A program made the position numbers and the translations under genes. Of a stretch of 64,000 bases of DNA, positions 36,299-44,545 are shown in pieces; the first letter of the stretch is position 1; each line of letters opens with the position of its first letter. The DNA lies in NCBI RefSeq assembly GCF_047300855.1, contig NZ_CP170197.1, forward strand, positions 2,356,001 through 2,420,000. Reading direction: 5' to 3'. Below the pieces are notes generated by a model. The model was not told where the DNA came from. It ran no database searches and was given only the letters and a program-made list of their open reading frames with translations. This stretch comes from Sulfuriferula sp047300855. GTDB taxonomy: Bacteria; Pseudomonadota; Gammaproteobacteria; Burkholderiales; Sulfuriferulaceae.

Positions 36299-36704
36299 CG
36301 TTAACCTCTTCTTCATCAAAATCGAACGTTTTTTCCTGACCCTTCTCCAGCACCTTGCGCAGCCATGGCGGCGGTGTGCCCTTCAGCACTCCTTGCAACT
36401 TGAGCAGGATGTCGTCGATCACTTCCGGCTCCTGCACCTTGATCGGGTGAATCTTGCTGGCCACCACCCGCGCCGCACCCGAACCGCCGATCGCCGCCAC
36501 GTAAAGAATGGCGCAGTCCTTGATCGCTTCCAGCTTCGGCGCGAGCTTGTCCTCGTTGCCGTCTTCCTCGAGGTCGCCGTCAAACACGATCGCCTCGGTG
36601 AAACTCGAACCGTCCGGTGTCACCTCGTAGATGGCAATGTTCTTCGCCCAGCCGAAGTGCGCGTCAACCCGCTTCATGTCCTGTGTACAAAACGCTACTT
36701 TCAT
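36291..36704 (-). CDS. nifX: Nitrogen fixation protein NifX
   Basis: NifX binds NifB-cofactor and the VK-cluster on the way to FeMo-cofactor. The 137-residue product starts MKVAFCTQDMKRVDAHFGWA, the family signature, with KLEAIKDCAILYVAAIGGSG in the middle, a GTPPPWLRKVL segment and an acidic tail. The ATG at 36704 has a perfect GGAGG site; the 20 upstream codons lie in the nifN end region and are unlike NifX. Confidence 0.94.
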   Translation of the reverse strand: MKVAFCTQDMKRVDAHFGWAKNIAIYEVTPDGSSFTEAIVFDGDLEEDGNEDKLAPKLEAIKDCAILYVAAIGGSGAARVVASKIHPIKVQEPEVIDDILLKLQGVLKGTPPPWLRKVLEKGQEKTFDFDEEEVNDA

Positions 36705-36741
36705 AGTGCCTCCATTTGAAAAACGTTCATCCGGGCTGCTG

Positions 36742-38109
36742 TCAATGAGCCGCAGCCGGCGCACAACTCCCGCATTCCGCTCCTTGTGCTGCGGGTTGAC
36801 GCCAATCGTCCGGTTCCGGCTCGTGCGCCGCCGCCATGAACATATTGGCTATTTCGAAAATCAGGTTGCGCGTTCCGCGGTAACCCACTGTCACCTGATG
36901 CGCCGCGCCCAGGCGGTCGAACATGGGAATGCCCATGCGCAAAAACGGCAGCTTCAGCCGCTCCGCCATCTGGCGGCCGTGCGAGTGGGTCACCAGCAGA
37001 TCGCAGCCCTGCGCCCGCTGCTCCAAATCTTCCAGATCGCCGATCAGCACTTCCTGCGCTGGCAGGTGTGCCAGCACCGGCGACGGCGTCGTCGTCACCA
37101 CGGCGGTGAGCTCCGCGCCAATGCCGACCAACAGCTTGCCGACGGCAACCAGCAGATCCGGCTCGGCACCGATGGCGATTTTCTTGCCGCCGAAGTAAAA
37201 GTGCGCGTCCAGCATGGCATCCATCAACTGGCTGCGCTGGCGGCGGTATTTGTTCGGCGCCGGTCGGCCGGATTTCGACGCCAGCAGGGTCATCAGGCGA
37301 TCGTTGGTGTCGAGCCCGGTGAGGCTTTCCAGCACCTCGAATGGCACCCCGCATTTATCCTGCAGGGTCTGCGCGGCCTCGCGCATGTGTTCGCCGATGG
37401 CCAGCGTGAATCCGGATCTGCCTGTAGCGCGGATTTCCACCAGCGTCGTGCCACCCAACGTGGTGGGACTGAAGTTGTCCGGAATATGGCCATCCATTGA
37501 ACCCGACAGATCCGGCAGAATGATCGGTTTCAGACCGAAGGCTTCAACCAGTTCGCGTATCTCTTCAATGTCGCCGGGGGTGAGGTGGCTGCCGGCGAGC
37601 ACATTGATCTGTCCGGCGCTTTGCGGGCCGGGCTCGGCCAGCTCCTTCACAATCTTGGCCACCGCCTTGGCCCAGCCGTCCTGGAAGGCGCCGACATAGT
37701 CCGGCGTCGAGACATACACCAGCGCCACCTCATCCAGCTCCGGGTGCTTCTTGCGGATCAGTGTCAGATAGCCGTCCACATCGTCGCCCTTGGTTTCAGT
37801 GAGGCCGGTCGAAGCAATGGCGATGATGGACGGATGGGCGCGCTTGTGGATGTTGAGGATGGCCTGCTCCACGTTGTCGTAGCCGCCCATGATGGTGGTG
37901 GCCTCGTTCATCGCGGTGGTCTGCATCGGCACCGCTTCCTTGAAGTGGCGCACGAACAGCACCAGGCCGAAGGCGGTGCAGCCCTGCGAGCCGTGCAGAG
38001 TGGGCATGCAGTTGTCCAGCCCGGTGAAGGCCAGCGCAGCGCCGATCGGCGCGCTCATCTTGAGCGGATTCACCGCGCAGGATTTCTTGACGTGGGTGAC
38101 GGTAGCCAT
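36742..38109 (-). CDS. nifN: FeMo-cofactor scaffold protein NifN
   Basis: NifN pairs with NifE to form the scaffold on which the FeMo-cofactor precursor is matured; it is a NifK paralogue. The 455-residue chain has CAVNPLKMSAPIGAALAFTG, NCMPTLHGSQGCTAFGLVLF, ASTGLTETKGDDVDGYL and DLSGSMDGHIPD. The C-terminus ends CGSCAPAAAH with two nearby Cys. AGGAAA precedes the ATG. It follows nifE with a 23-base gap. Confidence 0.96.
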   Translation of the reverse strand: MATVTHVKKSCAVNPLKMSAPIGAALAFTGLDNCMPTLHGSQGCTAFGLVLFVRHFKEAVPMQTTAMNEATTIMGGYDNVEQAILNIHKRAHPSIIAIASTGLTETKGDDVDGYLTLIRKKHPELDEVALVYVSTPDYVGAFQDGWAKAVAKIVKELAEPGPQSAGQINVLAGSHLTPGDIEEIRELVEAFGLKPIILPDLSGSMDGHIPDNFSPTTLGGTTLVEIRATGRSGFTLAIGEHMREAAQTLQDKCGVPFEVLESLTGLDTNDRLMTLLASKSGRPAPNKYRRQRSQLMDAMLDAHFYFGGKKIAIGAEPDLLVAVGKLLVGIGAELTAVVTTTPSPVLAHLPAQEVLIGDLEDLEQRAQGCDLLVTHSHGRQMAERLKLPFLRMGIPMFDRLGAAHQVTVGYRGTRNLIFEIANMFMAAAHEPEPDDWRQPAAQGAECGSCAPAAAH

Positions 38110-38132
38110 ATCAATTTCCTAAAAAACCCAAT

Positions 38133-39590
38133 TCAAGCCACAGAGGGCACAGAGCGAAAATCACCCAGCAACACCTCTGTGTGCTCTGTGGCTAGCTTTT
38201 TTTCGCCTTGCATTTCCCAGGGCGCCGGCTTGCGCACCTGCTCCCAGATCGGGTTGTACAGCGCATTGGCAATCTCGCGCACCAGCGTCACCATGCCGTC
38301 GTAGCCGGCATAGGCGTGGTGGCGTTCCTGGTTGATGTCGAGCCAGGGCATCTTGGCCTTGAGCGCTATGAACTGGGAGCGTCCGCCGGAGAGCATGATG
38401 TCGGCCTGCGCGTCCTTGAGCATCCTGTACATTTCGCGCGGGGTCATGTCATCGACCATGTGCGCGTCCTCGCCCATCAGTTCCTTGATTTTCTGCTTGT
38501 CTTCGAGGGTGGACTTCTTCACGCTGGTGCCGACGATTTCCATGCCCACTTCCTGCAGCGCGGAGACCACCGACCAGGATTTCACGCCGCCGGTGATGAG
38601 CAGCACCTTCACACCTTTCAGGCGATCCTTGTACGGCTCCATCTGCACCCAGAAGGCAGCCTCTTCGCGCTGGATGATGGCTTCGGCACGGTCCAGCAGA
38701 TCCGCAGGCGCTCCCTTGTCCACCAGCATCTTGGCAATGTTGCGCAGGGAGTCACTCATGTCGGTGATGCCGTAGAAGGAGCCTTCAAAGAAGGGAATCT
38801 CGTAGCGCTCTTCCATCTTGCGGGCGATGTTGATCATGGCCTTGGAGCACACCATCATCGCAGCCTTGGCGCGATGCGAATACGCCACCTCGCGATACTT
38901 GGCGTCGCCGGAAATGCAGGACAGGATACGCACGCCCATTTCGTCCAGCAGCGGCTTCACCTGCCACAGCTCACCGGCCAGGTTGTACTCGCCGATGATA
39001 TTGATGTCGTAGGGCGTGGTGGTGTCGGGTTCCTCGGTGCCGATCACGTAATCGAGCAGCGCTTCGCCGGCCAGCTTGTTGCCGAGATTCTTGTTGCCGA
39101 CGAAGCCGGGCGCGTCGACCGGTATCACCGGCTTGCCGAATTTCTGGGTGGCGGCCTTGCACACCGCCTCGATGTCGTCGCCGATCAGCGCGGTAACGCA
39201 GGTCTGGTAGACGAACACCGCAGCCGGATCGTACTTGTCCAGGATTTCCTTGACCGATTTAAACAGGTGCTTCTCGCCGCCGTAGACCACGTCGAGTTCG
39301 TTAATGTCAGTAGTGAAGCCGGTCCGGTAGAGTCTGGAGCCGGACGACTTGGCACCGCGGTTGTCCCACGAGTTGCCTTCGCAGGCGATGGGGCCGTGTA
39401 CCAGGTGCGCGACATCGGTGATCGGTTGCAGCGCGATCTTGGCGCCGTCGAAGGCGCAGCCACCGGCCGCGGCGCCGGGCACCAGCTGCTTGGTACACCC
39501 CTTCTTGCGTTCCTTCTCGCCTTTCGCCTGGTTCTTGCCGCAAGCGGGTTCGTCGAAGACTTCCTGAACCTTGCTGCTCAATGTACTCAT
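38133..39590 (-). CDS. nifE: FeMo-cofactor scaffold protein NifE
   Basis: NifE is the NifD-like half of the NifEN scaffold. The 485 residues hold CTKQLVPGAAAGGCAFDGAK, HGPIACEGNSWDNRG, QTCVTALIGDDIEAV, SGDAKYREVAYSHRAKAAMM and SGGRSQFIALKAKMPWLDIN. The ATG at 39590 (STLSSKVQEVFDEPACGK) has a GGGAG site; the frame upstream is open but unlike NifE. The normal end (IWEQVRKPAPWEMQ) is followed by about 25 additional residues encoded by an inverted repeat. Confidence 0.96.
   Translation of the reverse strand: MSTLSSKVQEVFDEPACGKNQAKGEKERKKGCTKQLVPGAAAGGCAFDGAKIALQPITDVAHLVHGPIACEGNSWDNRGAKSSGSRLYRTGFTTDINELDVVYGGEKHLFKSVKEILDKYDPAAVFVYQTCVTALIGDDIEAVCKAATQKFGKPVIPVDAPGFVGNKNLGNKLAGEALLDYVIGTEEPDTTTPYDINIIGEYNLAGELWQVKPLLDEMGVRILSCISGDAKYREVAYSHRAKAAMMVCSKAMINIARKMEERYEIPFFEGSFYGITDMSDSLRNIAKMLVDKGAPADLLDRAEAIIQREEAAFWVQMEPYKDRLKGVKVLLITGGVKSWSVVSALQEVGMEIVGTSVKKSTLEDKQKIKELMGEDAHMVDDMTPREMYRMLKDAQADIMLSGGRSQFIALKAKMPWLDINQERHHAYAGYDGMVTLVREIANALYNPIWEQVRKPAPWEMQGEKKLATEHTEVLLGDFRSVPSVA
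38136..38193. repeat. Inverted repeat inside the 3' end of nifE
   Basis: Two 19-base arms (38136–38154 and 38175–38193, built on CCACAGAG and CACAGAG units) match at 17 of 19 positions around a 20-base loop. The nifE stop codon lies just outside the left arm, so the repeat encodes the last residues of NifE. CCACAGAG/CACAGAG repeats are usually intergenic in proteobacteria. Confidence 0.8.
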
Positions 39591-39699
39591 AGTCGCTCGC
39601 TCCCAGCCCTGGTCTTGTCGCACTCGGTTGTTGCGGTCGACCCGGCCCTGAATCGGCCGACCGCTCACCTTCCTACTACTCACTACTCACTGCTTACCC

Positions 39700-41238
39700 T
39701 TACCGGATGATGTCGAAGCTGTAATCGGTCTTCGCCGGGATGATGGTGTTCTTGTCCATTTCGTCGAAGATCTTGTCCAGCAGCCACACCAGCACGTTCA
39801 TCGTGCCCTGGTAGCCCCACACCGGATAACGGTGGTGGTGATGGCGGTCGAACACCGGGAAGCCAATGCGGATCAGCGGCGTGCCGGTATCGCGCTCCAG
39901 ATACTTGCCGTAGGTGTTGCCGATCAGGAAATCCACCGGCTCGGTATTGAGCAGCGAGCGCATGTGCCACAGGTCCTTGCCGGGGTAAACGTGGCAGGAT
40001 TTGCCGAATGGCGAGCTGTCGAACAGTGCCTGCATCTTGATTTCCCATTCCTTGCCGCCGTTGGTGGAGAGCACGTGCACCGGCTCGGCGCCCAGCTCCA
40101 TCAAGAAGCCAGCCAGTCCGTAGCACAGATCCGGATCGCCGTAGATGGCGAACTTCTTGCCGTGGATATGCGCACTGGAGTCGGCAATGGCGTCCACCAG
40201 ACGACCGCGTTCCTTGGTTAGCGCATCGGGAATCGGTTTGCCGGTGATACGCGACACTTCCATCAGGAACTTGTCGGTCGCCGCCACACCCACCGGGTGA
40301 TTGAAAGCCACGGTTTCCTGACCGGTTTTGGCGATGTAGTCCAGCGTCTTCTCGGTGCAATATTGCTGCATCGAAATAGTGGCCTTGGCATTGATCGCAG
40401 CCTTGGCGTCATCCAGCGTGGTGCCGCCGTCGTACATGCGGAATTCGCCGTCGGCCGGGGTATCCCACACATCGCTGTTGTCGGCCAGGATGGTGTAATT
40501 CACACCCATCAGGTCGAATATGCGCTTGACTTCGCGCAGGTTGCCGACGGTGTAACCATCGAAGCCGCCGATGAAGTTGATCTTCTCGCTGGGCGTGCGT
40601 TCCTTGCCTTCCCAGAAGTAGTGGACGATGCCCTTGAGCGCATTGTCGTAACCGGTGATGTGGCTGCCGACGAAAGCCGGGGTGTGCGCGAAAGGCACGG
40701 GGAAATCTGCCGGCACGCTACCCTTTTCTCGAGCCGTTGAAATAAAGCCGTTGAGGTCGTCGCCGATCACTTCCGCCATGCAGGTGGTGGAAACAGCAAT
40801 CATCTTCGGCTTGTACATGGAGTGGGTGTTGGCCAGGCCGTCGATCATGTTGTTCAGGCCGCCGAACACCGCTGCATCTTCCGTCATGGAAGAGGACACG
40901 CAGGAGGAAGGCTCCTTGAAATGGCGGCTGAAGTGGCTGCGGTAATAAGCGACGCACCCCTGCGAACCATGCACAAATGGGATGGTGCCTTCAAAGCCGA
41001 CGGCGACAAACACCGCACCCAACGGCTGGCAGGCCTTGGCCGGATTGACGGTCAGTGCCTCGCGCTGGAAATTCAACTCGCGGTATTCCCAGCCCTTGGT
41101 CCACTCGGCTGTTTCCTTGATCTTGTCATCGGGATGAGCGAATTCGAAATTCTTGCGCTTGTCTGCGAACATCTCCTTGTATTCCGGACTACGGAACAGA
41201 TTGAGATGGTCGACTACGTTTTCTACGTCCTGGGTCAT
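39700..41238 (-). CDS. nifK: Nitrogenase MoFe protein beta subunit NifK
   Basis: NifK with NifD forms the MoFe protein and holds half of the P-cluster. The 512-residue chain has ALTVNPAKACQPLGAVFVAV, VHGSQGCVAYYRSHFSRHFK, the SSSMTEDAAVFGG segment and VSTTCMAEVIGDDLNGFI, giving the P-cluster cysteines. The N-terminal arm (YKEMFADKRKNFEF) is of the long type seen in proteobacterial NifK. AGGAG precedes the ATG. It is separated from nifD by 132 bases carrying a long stem-loop. Confidence 0.98.
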   Translation of the reverse strand: MTQDVENVVDHLNLFRSPEYKEMFADKRKNFEFAHPDDKIKETAEWTKGWEYRELNFQREALTVNPAKACQPLGAVFVAVGFEGTIPFVHGSQGCVAYYRSHFSRHFKEPSSCVSSSMTEDAAVFGGLNNMIDGLANTHSMYKPKMIAVSTTCMAEVIGDDLNGFISTAREKGSVPADFPVPFAHTPAFVGSHITGYDNALKGIVHYFWEGKERTPSEKINFIGGFDGYTVGNLREVKRIFDLMGVNYTILADNSDVWDTPADGEFRMYDGGTTLDDAKAAINAKATISMQQYCTEKTLDYIAKTGQETVAFNHPVGVAATDKFLMEVSRITGKPIPDALTKERGRLVDAIADSSAHIHGKKFAIYGDPDLCYGLAGFLMELGAEPVHVLSTNGGKEWEIKMQALFDSSPFGKSCHVYPGKDLWHMRSLLNTEPVDFLIGNTYGKYLERDTGTPLIRIGFPVFDRHHHHRYPVWGYQGTMNVLVWLLDKIFDEMDKNTIIPAKTDYSFDIIR

Positions 41239-41254
41239 TTTGTTCTCCTAAAAA

Positions 41255-41361
41255 GGGGTTAGGGACTAGGGGCTAGGAATTAGGGGGTGAGTCGCTGAGC
41301 GAGGGTTTTTGGAAACAGGCGCAAAGCGCACAAAACCCCCTAGCCCCTGATCCCTAATCCC
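41255..41361. repeat. Long stem-loop in the nifD–nifK spacer
   Basis: Arms at 41255–41277 and 41339–41361 match as an inverted repeat at 20 of 23 positions. They are made of GGGACTAGGGGCTAGG-type units, with one more mismatch tolerated as a G-U pair. A smaller inner pairing (GGGTTTT with AAAACCC) and a GCGCAAAGCGC hairpin lie in the loop. It fills nearly the whole gap and would form in the nifHDK mRNA. Confidence 0.8.
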
Positions 41362-41370
41362 TGTCACTCA

Positions 41371-42819
41371 TTACTTCCACGGTGCCTTGGTCAGACCCCA
41401 CACCGGGTTGTTGATCGCCATGTCCATGTCGCGGGCGAAGATGGCGAAGCCGTCGTAGCCGTGGTACGGACCCGAGTAGTCCCAGGAGTGCATCTGACGG
41501 AACGGCACGCCCATCTTCTGGAACACGTACTTTTCCTTGATGCCGGAGCCGACCAGGTCGGGCTGGATCTTCTCGACGAATTTCTCGAATTCGTAGCCGG
41601 TCACGTCGTCATAAATCAGAGTGCCGTCCTTGACGTAGTGCGTGGTGCGCTGGTAATCGTCGTTGTGGCCGAACTCATAGCCGGTACCGACTACATTCAT
41701 GCCCAGATCCTCGTAGGCGCCGATGACGTGACGCGGGCGCAGTCCGCCGACGAACAGCATGACGGTCTTGTCGGCCAGGCGCGGTTTGTACTTCTCGATC
41801 ACCGCGTCCATCATCTTGCGATACTTGGCGATCACCTTCTCGGCGCCTTCCTTGATCTTGTCGTCGAAGTGGCTGGCAATTTCACGCAGGGACGCTTCGA
41901 TTTTAGACGGGCCGAAGAAGTTGTACTCGACCCAGGGAATACCGTACTTCTCTTCCATGTGGCGCGAGATGTAATTCATCGAGCGGTAGCAGTGCAGCAC
42001 GTTGAGCTTGGCCTTGGGTGAATTTTCCAGCTCGGCAATGGAGCCGTCTCCGGACCACTGCGCGATCACGCGCAGCCCCATTTCTTCCAGTAGGATGCGC
42101 GAAGCCCAGGCATCGCCGCCGATGTTGTAGTCGCCGATGATGGCCACGTCATACGGCGTAGGGACGAACTCGGGATGCTTGTCGCCCTTGTCGAAAACCC
42201 AGTCGCGGATGGTGTCGTTGGCGATGTGGTGGCCGAGCGACTGCGACACGCCGCGAAAACCCTCGCAACGCACCGGCACGATGGTCTTGCCGTCGTATTC
42301 CTTGGACTTCTTCTTCGACACTGCTTCGATGTCGTCGCCGATCAGGCCGATCGGGCACTCGGACTGCACGGTGATGCCCTTGTTCAGCGGGAACAGCACC
42401 TGGATCTCGTCCATGATCTTTTCCAGCTTCTTGTCGCCGCCGAAGACGATGTCCTTCTCCTGGAAGTCGGATGTGAACTGCATGGTTACAAAGCTGTCGA
42501 TGCCGGTGGTGCCGATGTAGTAGTTGCGGCGCGCGGCCCAGGAGTACTGACCGCAACCGACCGGTCCGTGGCTGATGTGGATCATGTCCTTGATCGGCCC
42601 CCACACCACGCCCTTGGAACCGGCGTAGGCGCAACCGCGAATGGTCATCACGCCCGGAATGGACTTGACGTTGGACTTCACGCCGCAATCCGGTTTGCCT
42701 TCCTCAAAGGTGCCCAGATGCTTGGCGCGACGCTTTGCGGTTTTGTCCGGATAAACCTTCAGGACTTCACTGATCAGTTCCTGGTTCCTTACTTTCGTTT
42801 GCTCGACTGTGAGGCTCAT
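41371..42819 (-). CDS. nifD: Nitrogenase MoFe protein alpha subunit NifD
   Basis: NifD carries the FeMo-cofactor, where N2 is reduced. The 482 residues show the P-cluster cysteine regions (TIRGCAYAGSKGVVWGPIKD; SHGPVGCGQYSW), VQSECPIGLIGDDIEAVSKK, the cofactor Cys in NVLHCYRSMNYISRHMEEKY and the cofactor His in RQMHSWDYSGPYHGYDGF. All key residues are present and the enzyme should be active. GGAGG lies just before the ATG. Confidence 0.98.
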   Translation of the reverse strand: MSLTVEQTKVRNQELISEVLKVYPDKTAKRRAKHLGTFEEGKPDCGVKSNVKSIPGVMTIRGCAYAGSKGVVWGPIKDMIHISHGPVGCGQYSWAARRNYYIGTTGIDSFVTMQFTSDFQEKDIVFGGDKKLEKIMDEIQVLFPLNKGITVQSECPIGLIGDDIEAVSKKKSKEYDGKTIVPVRCEGFRGVSQSLGHHIANDTIRDWVFDKGDKHPEFVPTPYDVAIIGDYNIGGDAWASRILLEEMGLRVIAQWSGDGSIAELENSPKAKLNVLHCYRSMNYISRHMEEKYGIPWVEYNFFGPSKIEASLREIASHFDDKIKEGAEKVIAKYRKMMDAVIEKYKPRLADKTVMLFVGGLRPRHVIGAYEDLGMNVVGTGYEFGHNDDYQRTTHYVKDGTLIYDDVTGYEFEKFVEKIQPDLVGSGIKEKYVFQKMGVPFRQMHSWDYSGPYHGYDGFAIFARDMDMAINNPVWGLTKAPWK

Positions 42820-42919
42820 TGCGCCCTCCTATGAGATGTAAACACTAAAAAACACCGACTTTCCTGTTCCTGGGAAAGCTCTGCGAATGACACCGTTTCG
42901 TGCAACGGCGATGCCCTTG

Positions 42920-42979
42920 GCAGAGGTTTCCCTCTGCTGAGTCCCCGTCGCCTTTGCACCGTGAAGGCGCGCAGGCGAC
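42920..42979 (-). repeat. Two hairpins in the nifH–nifD spacer
   Basis: GCAGAGG/CCTCTGC with a 4-base loop (42920–42937) and GTCGCC/GGCGAC (42947–42979) lie in the 169-base gap downstream of nifH. Such hairpins behind nifH are often linked to differential stability, allowing more NifH than NifDK; here this is inferred. Confidence 0.55.
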
Positions 42980-42988
42980 GAGGCTCAA

Positions 42989-43885
42989 TTACGCAGCTGC
43001 TGCTTCTGCTGCAAGTTCCGCGGCAGTCTTGCCGACGATAGACTCATCGACCGGCTTCATGATGCCGTGCTCCATCAGCATGTCTTCCAGTTCGTCCATG
43101 GTGATGGGCGTCGGGATGATGCCGTTGCCGGAGTTGTTGTGGATCTTCAGGGCCAGGTCACGGTACTCTTGAGCCTGCTTGGAATCGGGCGCGTATTCAA
43201 TCACCGTCATCCGGCGCAGTTCGGCGTGTTGCACGACGTTGTCGCGCGGCACAAAGTGGATCAGCTTGGTGCCCAGCTTGGCAGCCAGCGATTCGGCCAG
43301 TTCCAGTTCCTTGTCGGTCTGGCGCTCGTTGCATATCAGCCCGCCGAGGCGCACGCCGCCCGAGTTGGCGTACTTCAGAATGCCCTTGGAGATGTTGTTG
43401 GCCGCGTACATGGCCATCATCTCGCCGGACATGACGATGTAGATTTCCTGCGCCTTGTTCTCGCGGATGGGCATGGCAAAACCGCCGCACACCACGTCGC
43501 CGAGCACGTCGTAGGAAACATAGTCGATGCCGTCGTAAGCGCCCTCTTCTTCCAGGAAGTTGATGGAAGTGATCACGCCACGACCGGCACAACCCACGCC
43601 AGGCTCAGGGCCGCCGGACTCAACGCAACGGATGTCTTTGTAACCCACTTTCATCACATCCTCGAGCTCGAGGTCTTCCACGCTGCCGGCTTCGGCGGCC
43701 AGGCTCAGGATGGTGTCCTGGGCTTTGGCGTGCAGAATCAGACGGGTGGAATCGGCCTTGGGATCGCAACCGACAATGAGGATTTTCTGGCCCAGGTCGG
43801 ACAGAGCCGCCAAGGTGTTTTGCGAGGTGGTGGATTTACCAATCCCGCCTTTGCCGTAGAAGGCGATTTGCCTTAATTTAGCCAT
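42989..43885 (-). CDS. nifH: Nitrogenase iron protein NifH
   Basis: NifH is the ATP-dependent reductase of nitrogenase and also acts in cofactor assembly. The 298 residues carry the P-loop YGKGGIGKSTTSQN, GCDPKADSTRL, the cluster ligands Cys 99 (GVGCAGRGVI) and Cys 133 (DVLGDVVCGGFAMP), and Arg 102, which is the residue ADP-ribosylated by DraT in other diazotrophs. draT and draG lie on the opposite strand just upstream. AAGGAG precedes the ATG, and a sigma-54 promoter sits about 150 bases upstream. Confidence 0.99.
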   Translation of the reverse strand: MAKLRQIAFYGKGGIGKSTTSQNTLAALSDLGQKILIVGCDPKADSTRLILHAKAQDTILSLAAEAGSVEDLELEDVMKVGYKDIRCVESGGPEPGVGCAGRGVITSINFLEEEGAYDGIDYVSYDVLGDVVCGGFAMPIRENKAQEIYIVMSGEMMAMYAANNISKGILKYANSGGVRLGGLICNERQTDKELELAESLAAKLGTKLIHFVPRDNVVQHAELRRMTVIEYAPDSKQAQEYRDLALKIHNNSGNGIIPTPITMDELEDMLMEHGIMKPVDESIVGKTAAELAAEAAAA

Positions 43886-44032
43886 GTGTATCTCCTTAAA
43901 GTTTAAAAAATCAAAATCGATTCACCCTGGCAGCAAGCACTCAGCCGACTCAAAAAATTCTGCTGCGCACCTTTCTTCTTCTTCTTATTCGAATACGGAT
44001 CCGGCAAAACATTCGCTGCACGACCAATACAC

Positions 44033-44048
44033 AGCAACGACCGTGCCA
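44033..44048 (-). promoter_or_regulatory. Sigma-54 (-24/-12) promoter of nifH
   Basis: On the minus strand TGGCAC, five bases, then TTGCT gives a perfect -24/-12 element with GG and GC ten bases apart. Transcription should begin near 44022, leaving a nifH leader of about 137 bases. Confidence 0.92.
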
Positions 44049-44117
44049 CACGCAATTCAAGTTAATAACTTATTGTTTTTATTTATATTATTTGAATATA
44101 AAAGGTATGGAACTGCT

Positions 44118-44163
44118 TGTTGCAAATACGACAAACACCTAAAACGCTGTCGCGAAGGGGACA
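44118..44163. promoter_or_regulatory. Two NifA upstream activator sites for nifH
   Basis: TGT-N10-ACA occurs at 44118–44133 and again at 44148–44163, exactly 30 bases apart (about three helical turns, same face). The first is 70 bases upstream of the -24 box, a normal distance for NifA bound at a sigma-54 promoter. Confidence 0.82.
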
Positions 44164-44195
44164 AGCCAAAAAAGAAATACCACGGGGGAAAACCT

Positions 44196-44279
44196 TCAGT
44201 GCCGCGATAGCGCCAACGGCAGGGCGGCCAGATAGATCAGCGCCTGGATGGCATATTGACGGGTGCGGGAGAAAATCAT
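44196..44279 (-). pseudogene. Truncated Rrf2-family regulator remnant
   Basis: A 27-codon frame reads MIFSRTRQYAIQALIYLAAL and then soon stops. This is the first helix of the winged-helix domain of Rrf2-family regulators (IscR, NsrR and relatives, which start M-x-F-S-x-x-x-Q-Y-A-I-x-A-L). The rest of the gene, including the cluster-binding cysteines, is missing; the downstream bases are the nifH activator sites. Confidence 0.6.
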
Positions 44280-44377
44280 GGCGGCCTCGATTGGTCGATC
44301 TATCGTAGCAACGCACGTGCCACGCACCCGCGTCCCGGCAATCCGCCACCCTGGCCGCCCAACCGAATTTCAGTCTT

Positions 44378-44421
44378 TGTCGCTAACCCTACACACGCCC
44401 CGCCTTGTCCGACATGCGACA
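44378..44421 (+). promoter_or_regulatory. Two NifA upstream activator sites for the dra operon
   Basis: TGT-N10-ACA occurs at 44378–44393 and 44406–44421, 28 bases apart. They lie 86 and 58 bases before the candidate -24 box at 44478, mirroring the arrangement at nifH. Confidence 0.75.
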
Positions 44422-44477
44422 TGGATTTTGCATGCCGTTCGCACAGCCAGGCCGCATGTGAGCGTGATTCACGCGCC

Positions 44478-44493
44478 CGGAACACTTCTTGCT
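44478..44493 (+). promoter_or_regulatory. Probable sigma-54 promoter of the dra operon
   Basis: CGGAAC, five bases, then TTGCT gives GG and GC exactly ten bases apart, with two mismatches to TGGCAC and a full match at -12. The predicted start is about 40 bases before the first gene. Confidence 0.65.
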
Positions 44494-44545
44494 TTTCTTC
44501 GGTTTCCACAGAGATTTTCACAGACAAGACCCCGGGAGAAGTGCG

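Noticed and set aside
38208..39710. 500-codon plus-strand frame
   Set aside because: Exact antisense of nifE, His/Ala/Gly-rich shadow without motifs despite its length.
44083..44349. 88-codon minus-strand frame in the nifH control region
   Set aside because: It runs through the NifA sites and the Rrf2 remnant in another frame; no ribosome site and no recognisable product.
44421..44436. TGGATTTTGCATGC as a second sigma-54 box
   Set aside because: GG and GC are nine bases apart instead of ten, and a better box lies at 44478.
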